The translations under genes and the position numbers were made by a program. This document shows, in pieces, positions 7,318 through 14,759 of a DNA stretch of 27,810 bases. The stretch covers positions 1 to 27,810 of the forward strand of contig JAFRCB010000203.1 in the NCBI GenBank assembly GCA_017404585.1, given 5' to 3'. The DNA is from Lachnospiraceae bacterium (GTDB lineage Bacteria > Bacillota > Clostridia > Lachnospirales > Lachnospiraceae). The notes under the pieces were generated by a model that ran no database searches, was not told where the DNA came from, and saw only the letters and a list, made by a program, of their open reading frames with translations. How positions within the stretch are numbered: the first letter of the stretch is position 1; each line of letters starts with the position of its first letter.

Positions 7318-8631
7318 ATGGGAAAGATTAAAGTTGTACATTATATCAACCAGTTCTTTGCCCAGATAGGCGGCGAAGAAAAGGCAGACTTCCCTGCGCA
7401 ACTGCGCAAGGGTGAGGTAGTCGGACCGGGCCTTGCGCTCACGCAGGCATTCGGCGATGAGGCTGAGATCACAGCGACGATCGTGTGCGGCGACAGCTAC
7501 TTCAATGAGAATATCGAATCCGCAACAAAGCAGATTCTTGACTGGGTGAAGGAAGAGGCTCCGGATGTATTCATCGCAGGTCCTGCTTTCAATGCGGGCC
7601 GCTACGGCGTAGCCTGCGGCACGGTCGCCGATGCGGTTCAGTCCGAACTCAATATTCCGTCAGTGACCAGTATGTACGTTGAGAATCCCGGAGCTGACAT
7701 GTTCAAGGACAAGGTTTATATCGTATCTACCAAGAACAGTGCAGCCGGTATGAGAGGAGCCATCAAGGCTCTGGCTCCGCTTGCTCTGAAGCTGGCAAAG
7801 GGAGAGAAGATCGGAGCATCCTGCGAAGAAGGCTATATCCCGCAGAATATCCGTGTCAACTTCTTCGAGAAAGAGAGAGGATCCAGGCGAGCCGTCGATA
7901 TGTTGCTTAAGAAGCTTGCCGGCAAACCGTTTACGACGGAATATCCGATGCCGGTATTCGACCGTGTAGCTCCGAATCCGGCAGTTAAGGATCTTTCCAA
8001 GGCGACGATTGCCCTGGTAACTTCCGGCGGTATTGTGCCGAAGGGCAACCCGGATCATATCGAGAGCTCCAACGCTTCTCACTTCGGCGAATATGACATT
8101 ACCGGCGTGATGGATCTCACGGCAGAGACCTATGAGACCGCTCACGGCGGCTACGACCCGACCTATGCCAATCAGGATGCGGACCGTGTACTTCCGGTCG
8201 ATGTCCTGAGAGATATGGAAAAAGAGGGCGTGATCGGAAAACTCCATCATCTCTATTATGCGACTGTCGGTAACGGAACCGCTGTTGCGTCCGCCAAGGC
8301 ATTTGCAGAAGAAATCGGAAGGAGACTGGTCGCGGATCATGTAGATGCCGTGATACTGACCAGCACGTGAGGAACCTGTACACGTTGCGGCGCAACGATG
8401 GTCAAAGAAATTGAGCGTGCAGGCATTCCGGTCGTTCATATGTGCACAGTAACACCGATCTCCATGACGGTCGGCGCTAACCGGATCATTCCGGCTATAG
8501 CGATCCCGCATCCGCTCGGAAATCCCGCTCTGACACCGGCTGATGAGAAGAAGCTCAGAAGACGTCTTGTGGAGAAAGCATTGAAGGCGTTGACAACAGA
8601 GGTAGACGGACAGACGATTTTTAAAGACTGA
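7318..8631 (+). CDS. grdB: Selenoprotein subunit of glycine/sarcosine/betaine reductase component B (GrdB-like)
   Basis: This is the selenocysteine-containing catalytic subunit. The frame starts at ATG 7318 (MGKIKVVHYINQFF, behind AAGGAGG), meets TGA at 8368-8370 (codon 351), and continues without another stop to TGA 8629-8631. The full 437 residues are the usual GrdB length. The residues around the internal TGA (LTST-U-GTCTRCGATM) are the conserved UxxC active site of the family, and similarity runs unbroken across it, so it is recoded and is not a pseudogene. A hairpin suitable as a bacterial SECIS lies 13 nt downstream. No grdA lies between grdE and grdB, unlike many glycine reductase operons; that layout is closer to sarcosine or betaine sets. 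The selenoprotein A and acetyl-phosphate-forming component C must be encoded elsewhere. Confidence 0.95.
8383..8397 (+). promoter_or_regulatory. Candidate bacterial SECIS hairpin
   Basis: CGTTGC (8383-8388) and GCAACG (8392-8397) form a perfect 6-bp stem with the loop GGC, starting 13 nt after the recoded TGA and lying inside the coding sequence. Position and size fit a bacterial selenocysteine insertion element recognised by SelB. Clostridial SECIS elements are poorly conserved, so identity rests on position. Confidence 0.6.
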
Positions 8632-8663
8632 TCTTTTAAGAACCGCATAGAATGAGTGACGGG

Positions 8664-8707
8664 TCCCTGCGGCTGTCTGCATTTGCAGATGTCTGCAGGG
8701 ATTTTTT
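8664..8707 (+). terminator. Intrinsic terminator of the grd operon
   Basis: TCCCTGC (8664-8670) pairs with GCAGGGA (8695-8701); an inner TCTGCA/TGCAGA stem forms the tip. Six T follow at 8702-8707. It lies 33 bp after the grdB stop, so the DUF5714/OPT genes probably have their own promoter. Confidence 0.9.
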
Positions 8708-8759
8708 GGCGAGACAATGCTATGCAGGCGAACGGTCATATTGTAAAATAATGGAAAGT

Positions 8760-8794
8760 TTTGTAACTGCTCAGTGGTACTGAACAGTTACAAA
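8760..8794. repeat. Near-perfect 35-nt palindrome upstream of the DUF5714 gene
   Basis: TTTGTAACTG (8760-8769) and CAGTTACAAA (8785-8794) pair perfectly; inside them TCAGT (8771-8775) and ACTGA (8779-8783) pair around GGT. Only C8770/A8784 fails to pair, so 15 of 16 pairs form. No T run follows. It ends about 9 bp before the GAAGGAGA ribosome binding site. It could be an operator or an mRNA leader hairpin, and its right half contains the TACTGAACAGTT motif. Confidence 0.7.
8778..8789. promoter_or_regulatory. Candidate operator TACTGAACAGTT upstream of DUF5714/OPT
   Basis: This is the second copy of the TGAACAGT dyad, 11 of 12 bases identical to the perfect dyad at 16439-16450. It lies inside the palindrome 8760-8794, between the presumed promoter and the start codon at 8818. 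Confidence 0.3.
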
Positions 8795-8817
8795 TTTACT
8801 TTGAAGGAGATAAGAAT

Positions 8818-9528
8818 ATGAGTGAAGAGTGTCTGATCTGCAAAGCCCCGCTAGAATATCTGGAAGACGATGTGCTCATGGAATGCGCGATCTGTCACAA
8901 AATAGAAAACAGCAAGACCCGCTGCGTCAACGGCCACTATGTCTGCAGCAAATGTCACACGAAAGGCCTGGATTCGATCATAGGGCTGTGCCTCAGTGAG
9001 ACATCTAAAAATCCCATTTATATTATTGAAAAGATGATGCATATGCCGTTCTGCCATATGCATGGGCCGGAACACCACGTCATGGTCGGTGCGGCTCTTC
9101 TCACCGCTTACAAAAACGCCGGCGGCAGTATAGACCTTGAGCGTGCTCTGAAAGAGATAATTAACAGGGGCAGCGAGGTGCCCGGCGGGTCCTGCGGGTT
9201 CTGGGGAGCCTGCGGGGCGGGACTCAGTACCGGGATGTTCATAGCTATTATCTCCGGTTCGAACCCGCTTGCCGGTGAGCCGTTCGCGCTGTCCCACATG
9301 ATGACGGCCAGGTCGCTCAGCAAAATAGGGGAGATCGGCGGCCCGCGCTGCTGCAAGCGCGATTCCTTCCTTGCGATTCTCTCCGCCGTTGACTATGTGA
9401 AAGAGAACTTCGGGATCGAGATGGAAAAGAGCGGCGTTGTGTGCAGCTATTCCGCGAAAAATAACCAGTGCATCGGAAAACGCTGCCCGTTTTCGAAAGC
9501 CAACGCAGGAAACAGGCAGACCGGATGA
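8818..9528 (+). CDS. Cysteine-rich DUF5714-like protein, function unknown
   Basis: I recognise this 236-residue protein only as resembling the family annotated DUF5714; its activity is unknown to me. The N-terminus is a probable zinc-binding region with paired cysteines: Cys5/Cys8, Cys23/Cys26, Cys36 and Cys43/Cys46, with histidines at 27, 40 and 47. A helical core follows, with the striking motif HMHGPEHH, then glycine-rich GGSCGFWGACGAG and a CC pair (GPRCCKRDS). The C-terminus has further cysteines (VVCSYS, QCIGKRCPFS). So many Cys and His residues suggest metal binding or redox chemistry. The start follows GAAGGAGA. It ends 13 bp before the OPT transporter gene, so the two are very likely cotranscribed. 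Confidence 0.75.
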   Translation: MSEECLICKAPLEYLEDDVLMECAICHKIENSKTRCVNGHYVCSKCHTKGLDSIIGLCLSETSKNPIYIIEKMMHMPFCHMHGPEHHVMVGAALLTAYKNAGGSIDLERALKEIINRGSEVPGGSCGFWGACGAGLSTGMFIAIISGSNPLAGEPFALSHMMTARSLSKIGEIGGPRCCKRDSFLAILSAVDYVKENFGIEMEKSGVVCSYSAKNNQCIGKRCPFSKANAGNRQTG

Positions 9529-9541
9529 GAGGAGATAGAAT

Positions 9542-11437
9542 ATGAGTGAGAAAAATGAAAAAAACAGCTTCAAACCGTATGTGTCTCCGCATGAGAATCC
9601 GCCGGAATTCACGGTGACATCCACCGTCATGGGAATTTTGCTGGCAGTCATTTTCGGTGCCGCAAATGCATATCTGGGCCTTCGCGTCGGCATGACGGTA
9701 TCCGCGTCGATACCGGCTGCGGTCATCTCGATGGGGGTGATCCGCGTGCTCATGAAAAAAGACTCAGTGCTGGAGAGCAATATGGTGCAGACCATCGGAT
9801 CCGCGGGAGAGTCACTGGCAGCCGGTGTCATCTTCACGATGCCGGTACTGTTCCTCTGGTCTGCGGAAGGAGCTGCGGACACACCGGATCTTATCAGCAT
9901 CTCCTTCATCGCGCTGTGCGGTGGCGTCCTCGGCGTTCTCTTCATGATCCCCCTGAGAAACGCGCTCATCGTGAAGGAGCACGGCGTGCTGCCGTATCCC
10001 GAGGGGACGGCCTGTGCTGAAGTGCTTCTGGCGGGCGAAGAAGGAGGGGAAGGCGCAAAGAAGGTATTTGCCGGCATGGGCATTTCCGCGCTGAGCAAAT
10101 TCCTGGTCGACGGACTGCAGCTTGTGCCGGGCGTGATCACCGCGCCTCTTCGGGCCCTTCGGACGGAGTTTTCTGTCGAAGTATATCCTGCGCTTCTCGG
10201 TGTGGGTTATATCTGCGGCCATAAGATCTCCGCATACATGTTCGCGGGCGGCATACTCGGATGGTTCGTCCTCATACCGGCCATTGTGCTGTTCGGCAGT
10301 GAGACGATTCTCTATCCCGGAACCCAGACTATCGCGCAGATGTACGAAGCGGGAGGAGCATCCGCCATCTGGAGCAGCTATCTCCGCTATATCGGATCGG
10401 GCATGGTCGCGGCCGGCGGCATTTTCAGCCTGATCAAGTCCCTGCCCCTCATCATATCGACGTTCAGAGACGCGATGAAAGGAATGCAGAGCGCGAAGGA
10501 CGGATCGGGCCATCGCACAGAGCGGGATCTTAATATGAAAATCGTTCTCGCTGGTATCGGGATCATCGTGCTTCTCATCTGGCTGCTTCCCCAGATTCCT
10601 GTCGCACTGCCCGGAGCGATCCTCATTGTAGTGTTCGGGTTCTTCTTCGGGGCGGTCTCCTCGCGCATCGTCGGTCTGGTAGGCAGCAGCAACAGCCCGG
10701 TGTCGGGCATGACGATTGCCACGCTTCTATTTGCGACATTCATATTGAAAATGACAGGGGACACGGGCATGCACGGCATGATCGGCGCAATCACGATCGG
10801 GTCGGTGATCTGCATCGTGGCGGCCATGGCCGGTGACACGTCGCAGGACCTCAAGACCGGATTTATTCTGGGCGCTACACCGATAAAGCAGCAGGTCGGG
10901 GAGCTGATCGGAGCGGTGGCCTCCGCGCTTGCCATCGGAGGCGTGATGGTGCTTCTCAATAACGCGTGGGGCTTCGGCACAAAGGAGCTCGCGGCTCCGC
11001 AGGCAACGCTGATGAAGATGATAGTGGAAGGCGTCATGAACGGAAACCTTCCCTGGTCACTGATTTTTATCGGTGTGTTCATCGCCGTCGTGTTCGAGAT
11101 CATGGGCATGCCGGTACTTCCGGTCGCCATCGGTCTCTACCTGCCGCTGGAGCTGTCGTCCACGATCATGGTCGGAGGCCTGATCCGTTGGATCACAGAT
11201 CGTTTTGCGGATGAAAAGGATAAGGAGAGCGGAGCGGGCGGAGGAATCCTGTTCTGCTCGGGCATGATCGCCGGTGAGGGAATTGTCGGCATCCTGCTGG
11301 CAATTCTGGCGGTGCTTGGCCTCGCGGACAGGATGAATCTGTCATCTGTTGCAAATGGCGGGACGATAAGCGGTCTCATTTTACTCATCGCCCTGACGGC
11401 TTTGGTGTTCGGGGCTGCGAGAAAGACCAAGAAATAA
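9542..11437 (+). CDS. OPT family oligopeptide transporter
   Basis: This is an integral membrane transporter of the OPT/YSL superfamily, which imports small peptides or metal chelates, usually with protons. The 631 residues are almost entirely hydrophobic segments (about 14-16). Family blocks are present: NPPEFTVTSTVMGILLA near the start, FGAANAYLGLRVGMTVSAS at about residues 38-56, and the NMVQTIGSAGESLAAG stretch near residue 80. A cytoplasmic loop around residue 320 is charged (KDGSGHRTERDLN). The start follows GAGGAGATAG. With DUF5714 upstream and the glycine reductase genes before that, a role in feeding peptides to Stickland fermentation is a reasonable inference. Bacterial OPT substrates are rarely known. 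Confidence 0.93.
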   Translation: MSEKNEKNSFKPYVSPHENPPEFTVTSTVMGILLAVIFGAANAYLGLRVGMTVSASIPAAVISMGVIRVLMKKDSVLESNMVQTIGSAGESLAAGVIFTMPVLFLWSAEGAADTPDLISISFIALCGGVLGVLFMIPLRNALIVKEHGVLPYPEGTACAEVLLAGEEGGEGAKKVFAGMGISALSKFLVDGLQLVPGVITAPLRALRTEFSVEVYPALLGVGYICGHKISAYMFAGGILGWFVLIPAIVLFGSETILYPGTQTIAQMYEAGGASAIWSSYLRYIGSGMVAAGGIFSLIKSLPLIISTFRDAMKGMQSAKDGSGHRTERDLNMKIVLAGIGIIVLLIWLLPQIPVALPGAILIVVFGFFFGAVSSRIVGLVGSSNSPVSGMTIATLLFATFILKMTGDTGMHGMIGAITIGSVICIVAAMAGDTSQDLKTGFILGATPIKQQVGELIGAVASALAIGGVMVLLNNAWGFGTKELAAPQATLMKMIVEGVMNGNLPWSLIFIGVFIAVVFEIMGMPVLPVAIGLYLPLELSSTIMVGGLIRWITDRFADEKDKESGAGGGILFCSGMIAGEGIVGILLAILAVLGLADRMNLSSVANGGTISGLILLIALTALVFGAARKTKK

Positions 11438-11454
11438 TGTTAGGTCCGGGGTGC

Positions 11455-11467
11455 CGCATTAAGGCGA
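11455..11467. repeat. Copy of a CGCATTAAGGCGA element
   Basis: These 13 bases are identical to 3064-3076 inside the large palindrome. Both copies follow a GGGG run and are followed by CCGCT and TATGG at slightly different spacing. The copy lies between the convergent OPT and NSS genes. It may be a remnant of a dispersed palindromic element or a degenerate terminator arm. Confidence 0.45.
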
Positions 11468-11517
11468 ACCGCTGGTTATGGTCCGGAAGTAATCTCTGAA
11501 CTGAATAATGGAATACT

Positions 11518-11550
11518 AAAGGGGCTGCCGCACTATTGCGACAGCCTCTT
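11518..11550 (-). terminator. Terminator between convergent OPT and NSS genes
   Basis: GGCTGCCGCA (11523-11532) faces TGCGACAGCC (11537-11546) across a 4-nt loop. On the minus strand the single mismatch becomes a G-U pair, so the hairpin suits the leftward NSS transcript best, although only three T follow. It may also slow the rightward OPT transcript. Confidence 0.7.
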
Positions 11551-11595
11551 GTGTAATTATCGACAGTGTTTGTTTTAGAAATTGATTTTTTCCTC

Positions 11596-12996
11596 TTAGC
11601 TCAGCGTCATGCCGGCAGCGAAGCTCATGATCAGAATGGCCAGGATAGCTACCGGAGCGACATACTTGATGAGAATAGCGTAAACTTTGGCAAGACCAAA
11701 GCGAACGCCGCACTGCTCGATTTCCTCGATGGCGCTCTCCGGCTTCCATACCCATCCGACGAAGATGCAGCAGCCAAGAGCACAGACGGGAATCATAATT
11801 CTGTCTGTCAGGTATTCCATGAAGTCACAGAATGCGGGATAAGTAACACCGTTGGCAGCGTCGAACCAGATGCCCTTCAGCGGGACAGCGGCCTGCGTGC
11901 AGGTATACAGGCATCCGATGAGGAACATGATCACGCAGACGATAATTGTCGTGCGTGTGCGCTCCCATAAAAAATGCTCTGTCAGGAAAGCCACAATACT
12001 CTCTACCAGCGAGATGCAGGAGGTAAGAGCCGCGAAGAGAAGCAGCAGATAGAACAGAACGCCGAAGAACGTTCCGCCCGGCATCTGATCAAATACCTTT
12101 GCCAGAGAGACAAATGCAAATCCGCCGCCCTTGCCGATCTCACTCTCACCGAGGGTCGCAAAAACTGCGGGGACGATGATAAAGCCGGCGAGGAATGCGA
12201 CCATTGTATCCATCGCGCAGATCAGCACTGTATTCTTGGCAATATTCTCCGTCTTCGGGAGATATGAACCGTACGTGATCATGATGGCCATACCGATGGA
12301 CAGGGAGTAGAAAGCCTGACCGAGGGCTGCGAGGAAAGTGCTGAAATTGACTTTGCTCCAGTCCAGAGAGACCATATACTGAAGACCTTCCGCAGCACCG
12401 TCCAGAGTGACAGAGCGGACGAGCAGGATCAGCAGCAGGATGAAAAGAGCCGGCATGCCGATCTTGTTGAACTTTTCAATACCGCTTTCAACGCCTCTGA
12501 TAATGATGATGGCGTTCATAGCCATAAAAATAGCTGCAAAGAGAATGGCCACCCACGGGATGGATGTCGTACCGTCACCGTGCAGCCCCAGCATGTTGTA
12601 GAAGTAGCCGAGAGAATCCGAGTAAATACTGGAAGATTCGGTCGCGTAGCCTACGACATAGCGGAGTACCCAGCCGCCGACATGAGCATAGTAGCAGGTG
12701 ATGATAAAAGCACCGATGACGCCGATCCAGCCGACCCAGGAAAAGTTCCTGTGGCCGAGCTTGTGGAAGACGCCGACGATGTTGGCCTGGCTTGCCCGAC
12801 CTACGGAGAGCTCCGTAAGCATCATCGGAGCGCCGAGGAATATGACAATCAGGAGGTAAATCAGCAGGAAGCATCCGCCGCCGCCTTCAAAGGCTCTGCC
12901 GGGGAACTTCCAGATGTTGCCGAGACCGACAGCCGAGCCGGCCGCTGCCAGTATGAAACCGAGTTTGCTGCCCCATTGGGCGCGTTCATTTTCCAT
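11596..12996 (-). CDS. Sodium-dependent amino-acid transporter (NSS/SNF family)
   Basis: This is a membrane symporter of the neurotransmitter:sodium symporter family, related to LeuT and MhsT, which use sodium to import amino acids. The 466 residues begin with the family hallmark in TM1, AAAGSAVGLGNIWKFP, which forms part of the sodium and substrate sites. TM3 carries CYYAHVGGW and TM6 the FYSLSIGMAIMITYGSYL stretch. I count eleven to twelve membrane segments. The start ATG follows AAGGAGAAGG. It has its own promoter at 13090-13118 and lies directly downstream of a two-component operon on the same strand. Substrate is not readable; glycine, alanine or branched-chain amino acids are all possible. 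Confidence 0.95.
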   Translation of the reverse strand: MENERAQWGSKLGFILAAAGSAVGLGNIWKFPGRAFEGGGGCFLLIYLLIVIFLGAPMMLTELSVGRASQANIVGVFHKLGHRNFSWVGWIGVIGAFIITCYYAHVGGWVLRYVVGYATESSSIYSDSLGYFYNMLGLHGDGTTSIPWVAILFAAIFMAMNAIIIIRGVESGIEKFNKIGMPALFILLLILLVRSVTLDGAAEGLQYMVSLDWSKVNFSTFLAALGQAFYSLSIGMAIMITYGSYLPKTENIAKNTVLICAMDTMVAFLAGFIIVPAVFATLGESEIGKGGGFAFVSLAKVFDQMPGGTFFGVLFYLLLLFAALTSCISLVESIVAFLTEHFLWERTRTTIIVCVIMFLIGCLYTCTQAAVPLKGIWFDAANGVTYPAFCDFMEYLTDRIMIPVCALGCCIFVGWVWKPESAIEEIEQCGVRFGLAKVYAILIKYVAPVAILAILIMSFAAGMTLS

Positions 12997-13089
12997 AATA
13001 ATTCATCCTTCTCCTTATATAGTAACAATAATGAATGCGAAGGAGCAAACATGCAGTATCACGTTAAACTCCTAAAACGCAATATTGGT

Positions 13090-13118
13090 ATTATAACGCT
13101 ATCATCGGACGATTTCCA
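13090..13118 (-). promoter_or_regulatory. Promoter of the NSS transporter gene
   Basis: On the minus strand TGGAAA (plus 13113-13118) and a perfect TATAAT (plus 13090-13095) are 17 nt apart. The -35 lies just past the stop codon of the response regulator gene, so the transporter can be expressed separately from the signalling genes. Confidence 0.65.
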
Positions 13119-13126
13119 GTAATTTA

Positions 13127-13753
13127 TTAATATTTCGGCAGCACCAGCCTCTTCTCCACGACCTCAGCCACCAGCTGTATAGTACTTCTGAACCCGGTCT
13201 TCTGCAGTATATTCTTGACATGGTACTTGACAGTGTTGATCGACAAATGCAATGTATCCGCCATCTCCTCATACCGGACGCCCCTGACCAATTCCCGGAT
13301 CACAGCAAATTCCCGATCCGTAAATTCTGAGCTTTTAGCCTGGCCGATCATGATGACAGGTGAACTTTCCGGCCATACTTTTTCTCCCCTCATGGTCCGC
13401 TCGCACACTTCGCGCAGAGAAATATTGCCGTACTCTTTATACCAGAAACTGTCACATCCGCTGTCCTGAGCTTTTTTGATGAACGAATGCTCCGGCATGG
13501 ATGTCATCAGAATGATCCTGACCCGGGGATAATTCTTTTTGACCCTGGCAGCCGCACGGATTCCGGATTCGTCATCGGCCGTGCACACATCCATCAAAAT
13601 AAGGTCGATTTTATTTGACATGCAGGCGATTTCCGCATTTGCGGCGTTTTCAATAGATGCGATTACGGAATACTCAGGGAAAGAAGTTATTTTTCTCTCA
13701 AAGGCTTCCCTCGATACCCTTGAGTCCTCTACAATTAGTACGTTAACCTTCAT
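13127..13753 (-). CDS. LuxR/NarL-type response regulator
   Basis: This is a transcription factor of a two-component system. The receiver domain (residues 1-120) shows acidic Glu9/Asp10, phospho-acceptor Asp55 in LILMDVCTADD, Thr84 and Lys106, all the residues needed for phosphorylation. The C-terminal helix-turn-helix (about 145-205) has the LuxR pattern, LSINTVKYHVKNILQKTG. Length 208 is typical. The ATG follows GGGAGG and overlaps the kinase gene end by 11 nt, so kinase and regulator are coupled. Its targets are unknown. Candidates are its own operon and the genes preceded by the TGAACAGT dyad. Confidence 0.94.
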   Translation of the reverse strand: MKVNVLIVEDSRVSREAFERKITSFPEYSVIASIENAANAEIACMSNKIDLILMDVCTADDESGIRAAARVKKNYPRVRIILMTSMPEHSFIKKAQDSGCDSFWYKEYGNISLREVCERTMRGEKVWPESSPVIMIGQAKSSEFTDREFAVIRELVRGVRYEEMADTLHLSINTVKYHVKNILQKTGFRSTIQLVAEVVEKRLVLPKY

Positions 13754-14759
13754 TTTTTCCTCCCGGAATCGTTACATACATGACAACACCGACACCATCC
13801 TCGATTTTCATAGTAAGCTCTGCACCCTCCTGCTCCAGACGGCGCCTCAGGTCACTCAGGCCTCCCCGCTCATGGATCGTGGTCACATCGGTCCGGCCGT
13901 TACAGGATATCCTGACAAAAAAGCAGTTATCCCTGTATTTCGTTTCAACTTTCAGCCGGTTGGCATGTGCATGACGCACCGCGTTTGTGAGGGCCTCACG
14001 TATAGCGGCATTAAAAAGCAGAACAGTTTTTCTTTCTTTTGACTTATCACCGACAATGTCGATATGGCATTCTATCATTTCCGCAATTTTCAGCAATTCG
14101 TTTTCGGGCGAAGCGGAAATCGCAATCTCTCTTCGACTGGCATTTTCCATATCGGCTATGACATCTTCCCAGGCCCGAAAGAGTTCCGCGTCGTCTTCTG
14201 CCGCTTTGTCATTTGCTATTCTGTTTCTCGTCATGACCAGTAATCTTCCGAAATCATCATGGATCCTGATCTTTGCGCTGAGCAATTCCTTTTCCATATT
14301 ATTCTGGACGATATTCTGAAGCAGAATCCTCTGTCTTTTATGCATTTCCTCGGCCCTGCGGTTGTTCTCGACAAGTCTGGTCCTGTACTGATAGAGTTCG
14401 GAAACATCTGAAGCTTCATACTGAATTACGGGAGATGAGTTGATGAGTAACTTTTTGCGCTGAAACTGCCAGACTCGACCATCCGGAAGCCTGCAAAGGA
14501 TCTGCTCCGTATCCCCGGCCTTTTCCTCATGCATGCCGGAAGGTGCTTCCATCATTTTGAGAGTCGCCAGTTCTTCCCACATGTGTTTCGCGTTCACGAC
14601 CGTATGACCGGTCAGACTGTAGCAGACGTCATTGATTTGTCTGTTAGCCAGAATAGGACGGCCGCCGGCTGTCGCGAAACAGATCCCGTCAGGATATGTA
14701 TTGATAGCCTCGCGGATCAACATGGCCTTATGAAGCCGTTCACCGATGCGCATCGACAT
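13743..14759 (-). CDS. Soluble sensor histidine kinase (PAS-like, HisKA_3 type)
   Basis: This kinase has no membrane segment. Residues of about 15-120 resemble a PAS sensor fold (AINTYPDGICF, LPDGRVWQF), a coiled region follows, then the phosphorylation helix with His167 in KIRIHDDFGRLL. The ATP-binding part has an N-box REALTNAVRHAHAN with Asn259 and a G-region GGLSDLRRRLE, as in NarX/DesK-type kinases that pair with LuxR-type regulators. I start at ATG 14759 (338 residues) because GGGAGG lies 8 nt ahead; a GTG at 14768 would overlap that site. It overlaps the upstream 7TM gene by 20 nt. Signals probably arrive from that membrane partner. Confidence 0.9.
   Translation of the reverse strand: MSMRIGERLHKAMLIREAINTYPDGICFATAGGRPILANRQINDVCYSLTGHTVVNAKHMWEELATLKMMEAPSGMHEEKAGDTEQILCRLPDGRVWQFQRKKLLINSSPVIQYEASDVSELYQYRTRLVENNRRAEEMHKRQRILLQNIVQNNMEKELLSAKIRIHDDFGRLLVMTRNRIANDKAAEDDAELFRAWEDVIADMENASRREIAISASPENELLKIAEMIECHIDIVGDKSKERKTVLLFNAAIREALTNAVRHAHANRLKVETKYRDNCFFVRISCNGRTDVTTIHERGGLSDLRRRLEQEGAELTMKIEDGVGVVMYVTIPGGKNEG

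Noticed and set aside
8398-8631. Separate small gene after the TGA at 8368
   Set aside because: It is the C-terminal part of the selenoprotein; similarity to GrdB-type proteins is continuous across the TGA.
7660-8739. 359-residue reading frame on the minus strand
   Set aside because: It is antisense to the selenoprotein gene and its terminator and has a composition unlike a real protein.
8851-10140. 429-residue reading frame on the minus strand
   Set aside because: It runs antisense across both the DUF5714 and OPT genes, which have clear domains and ribosome binding sites; its sequence shows no family.
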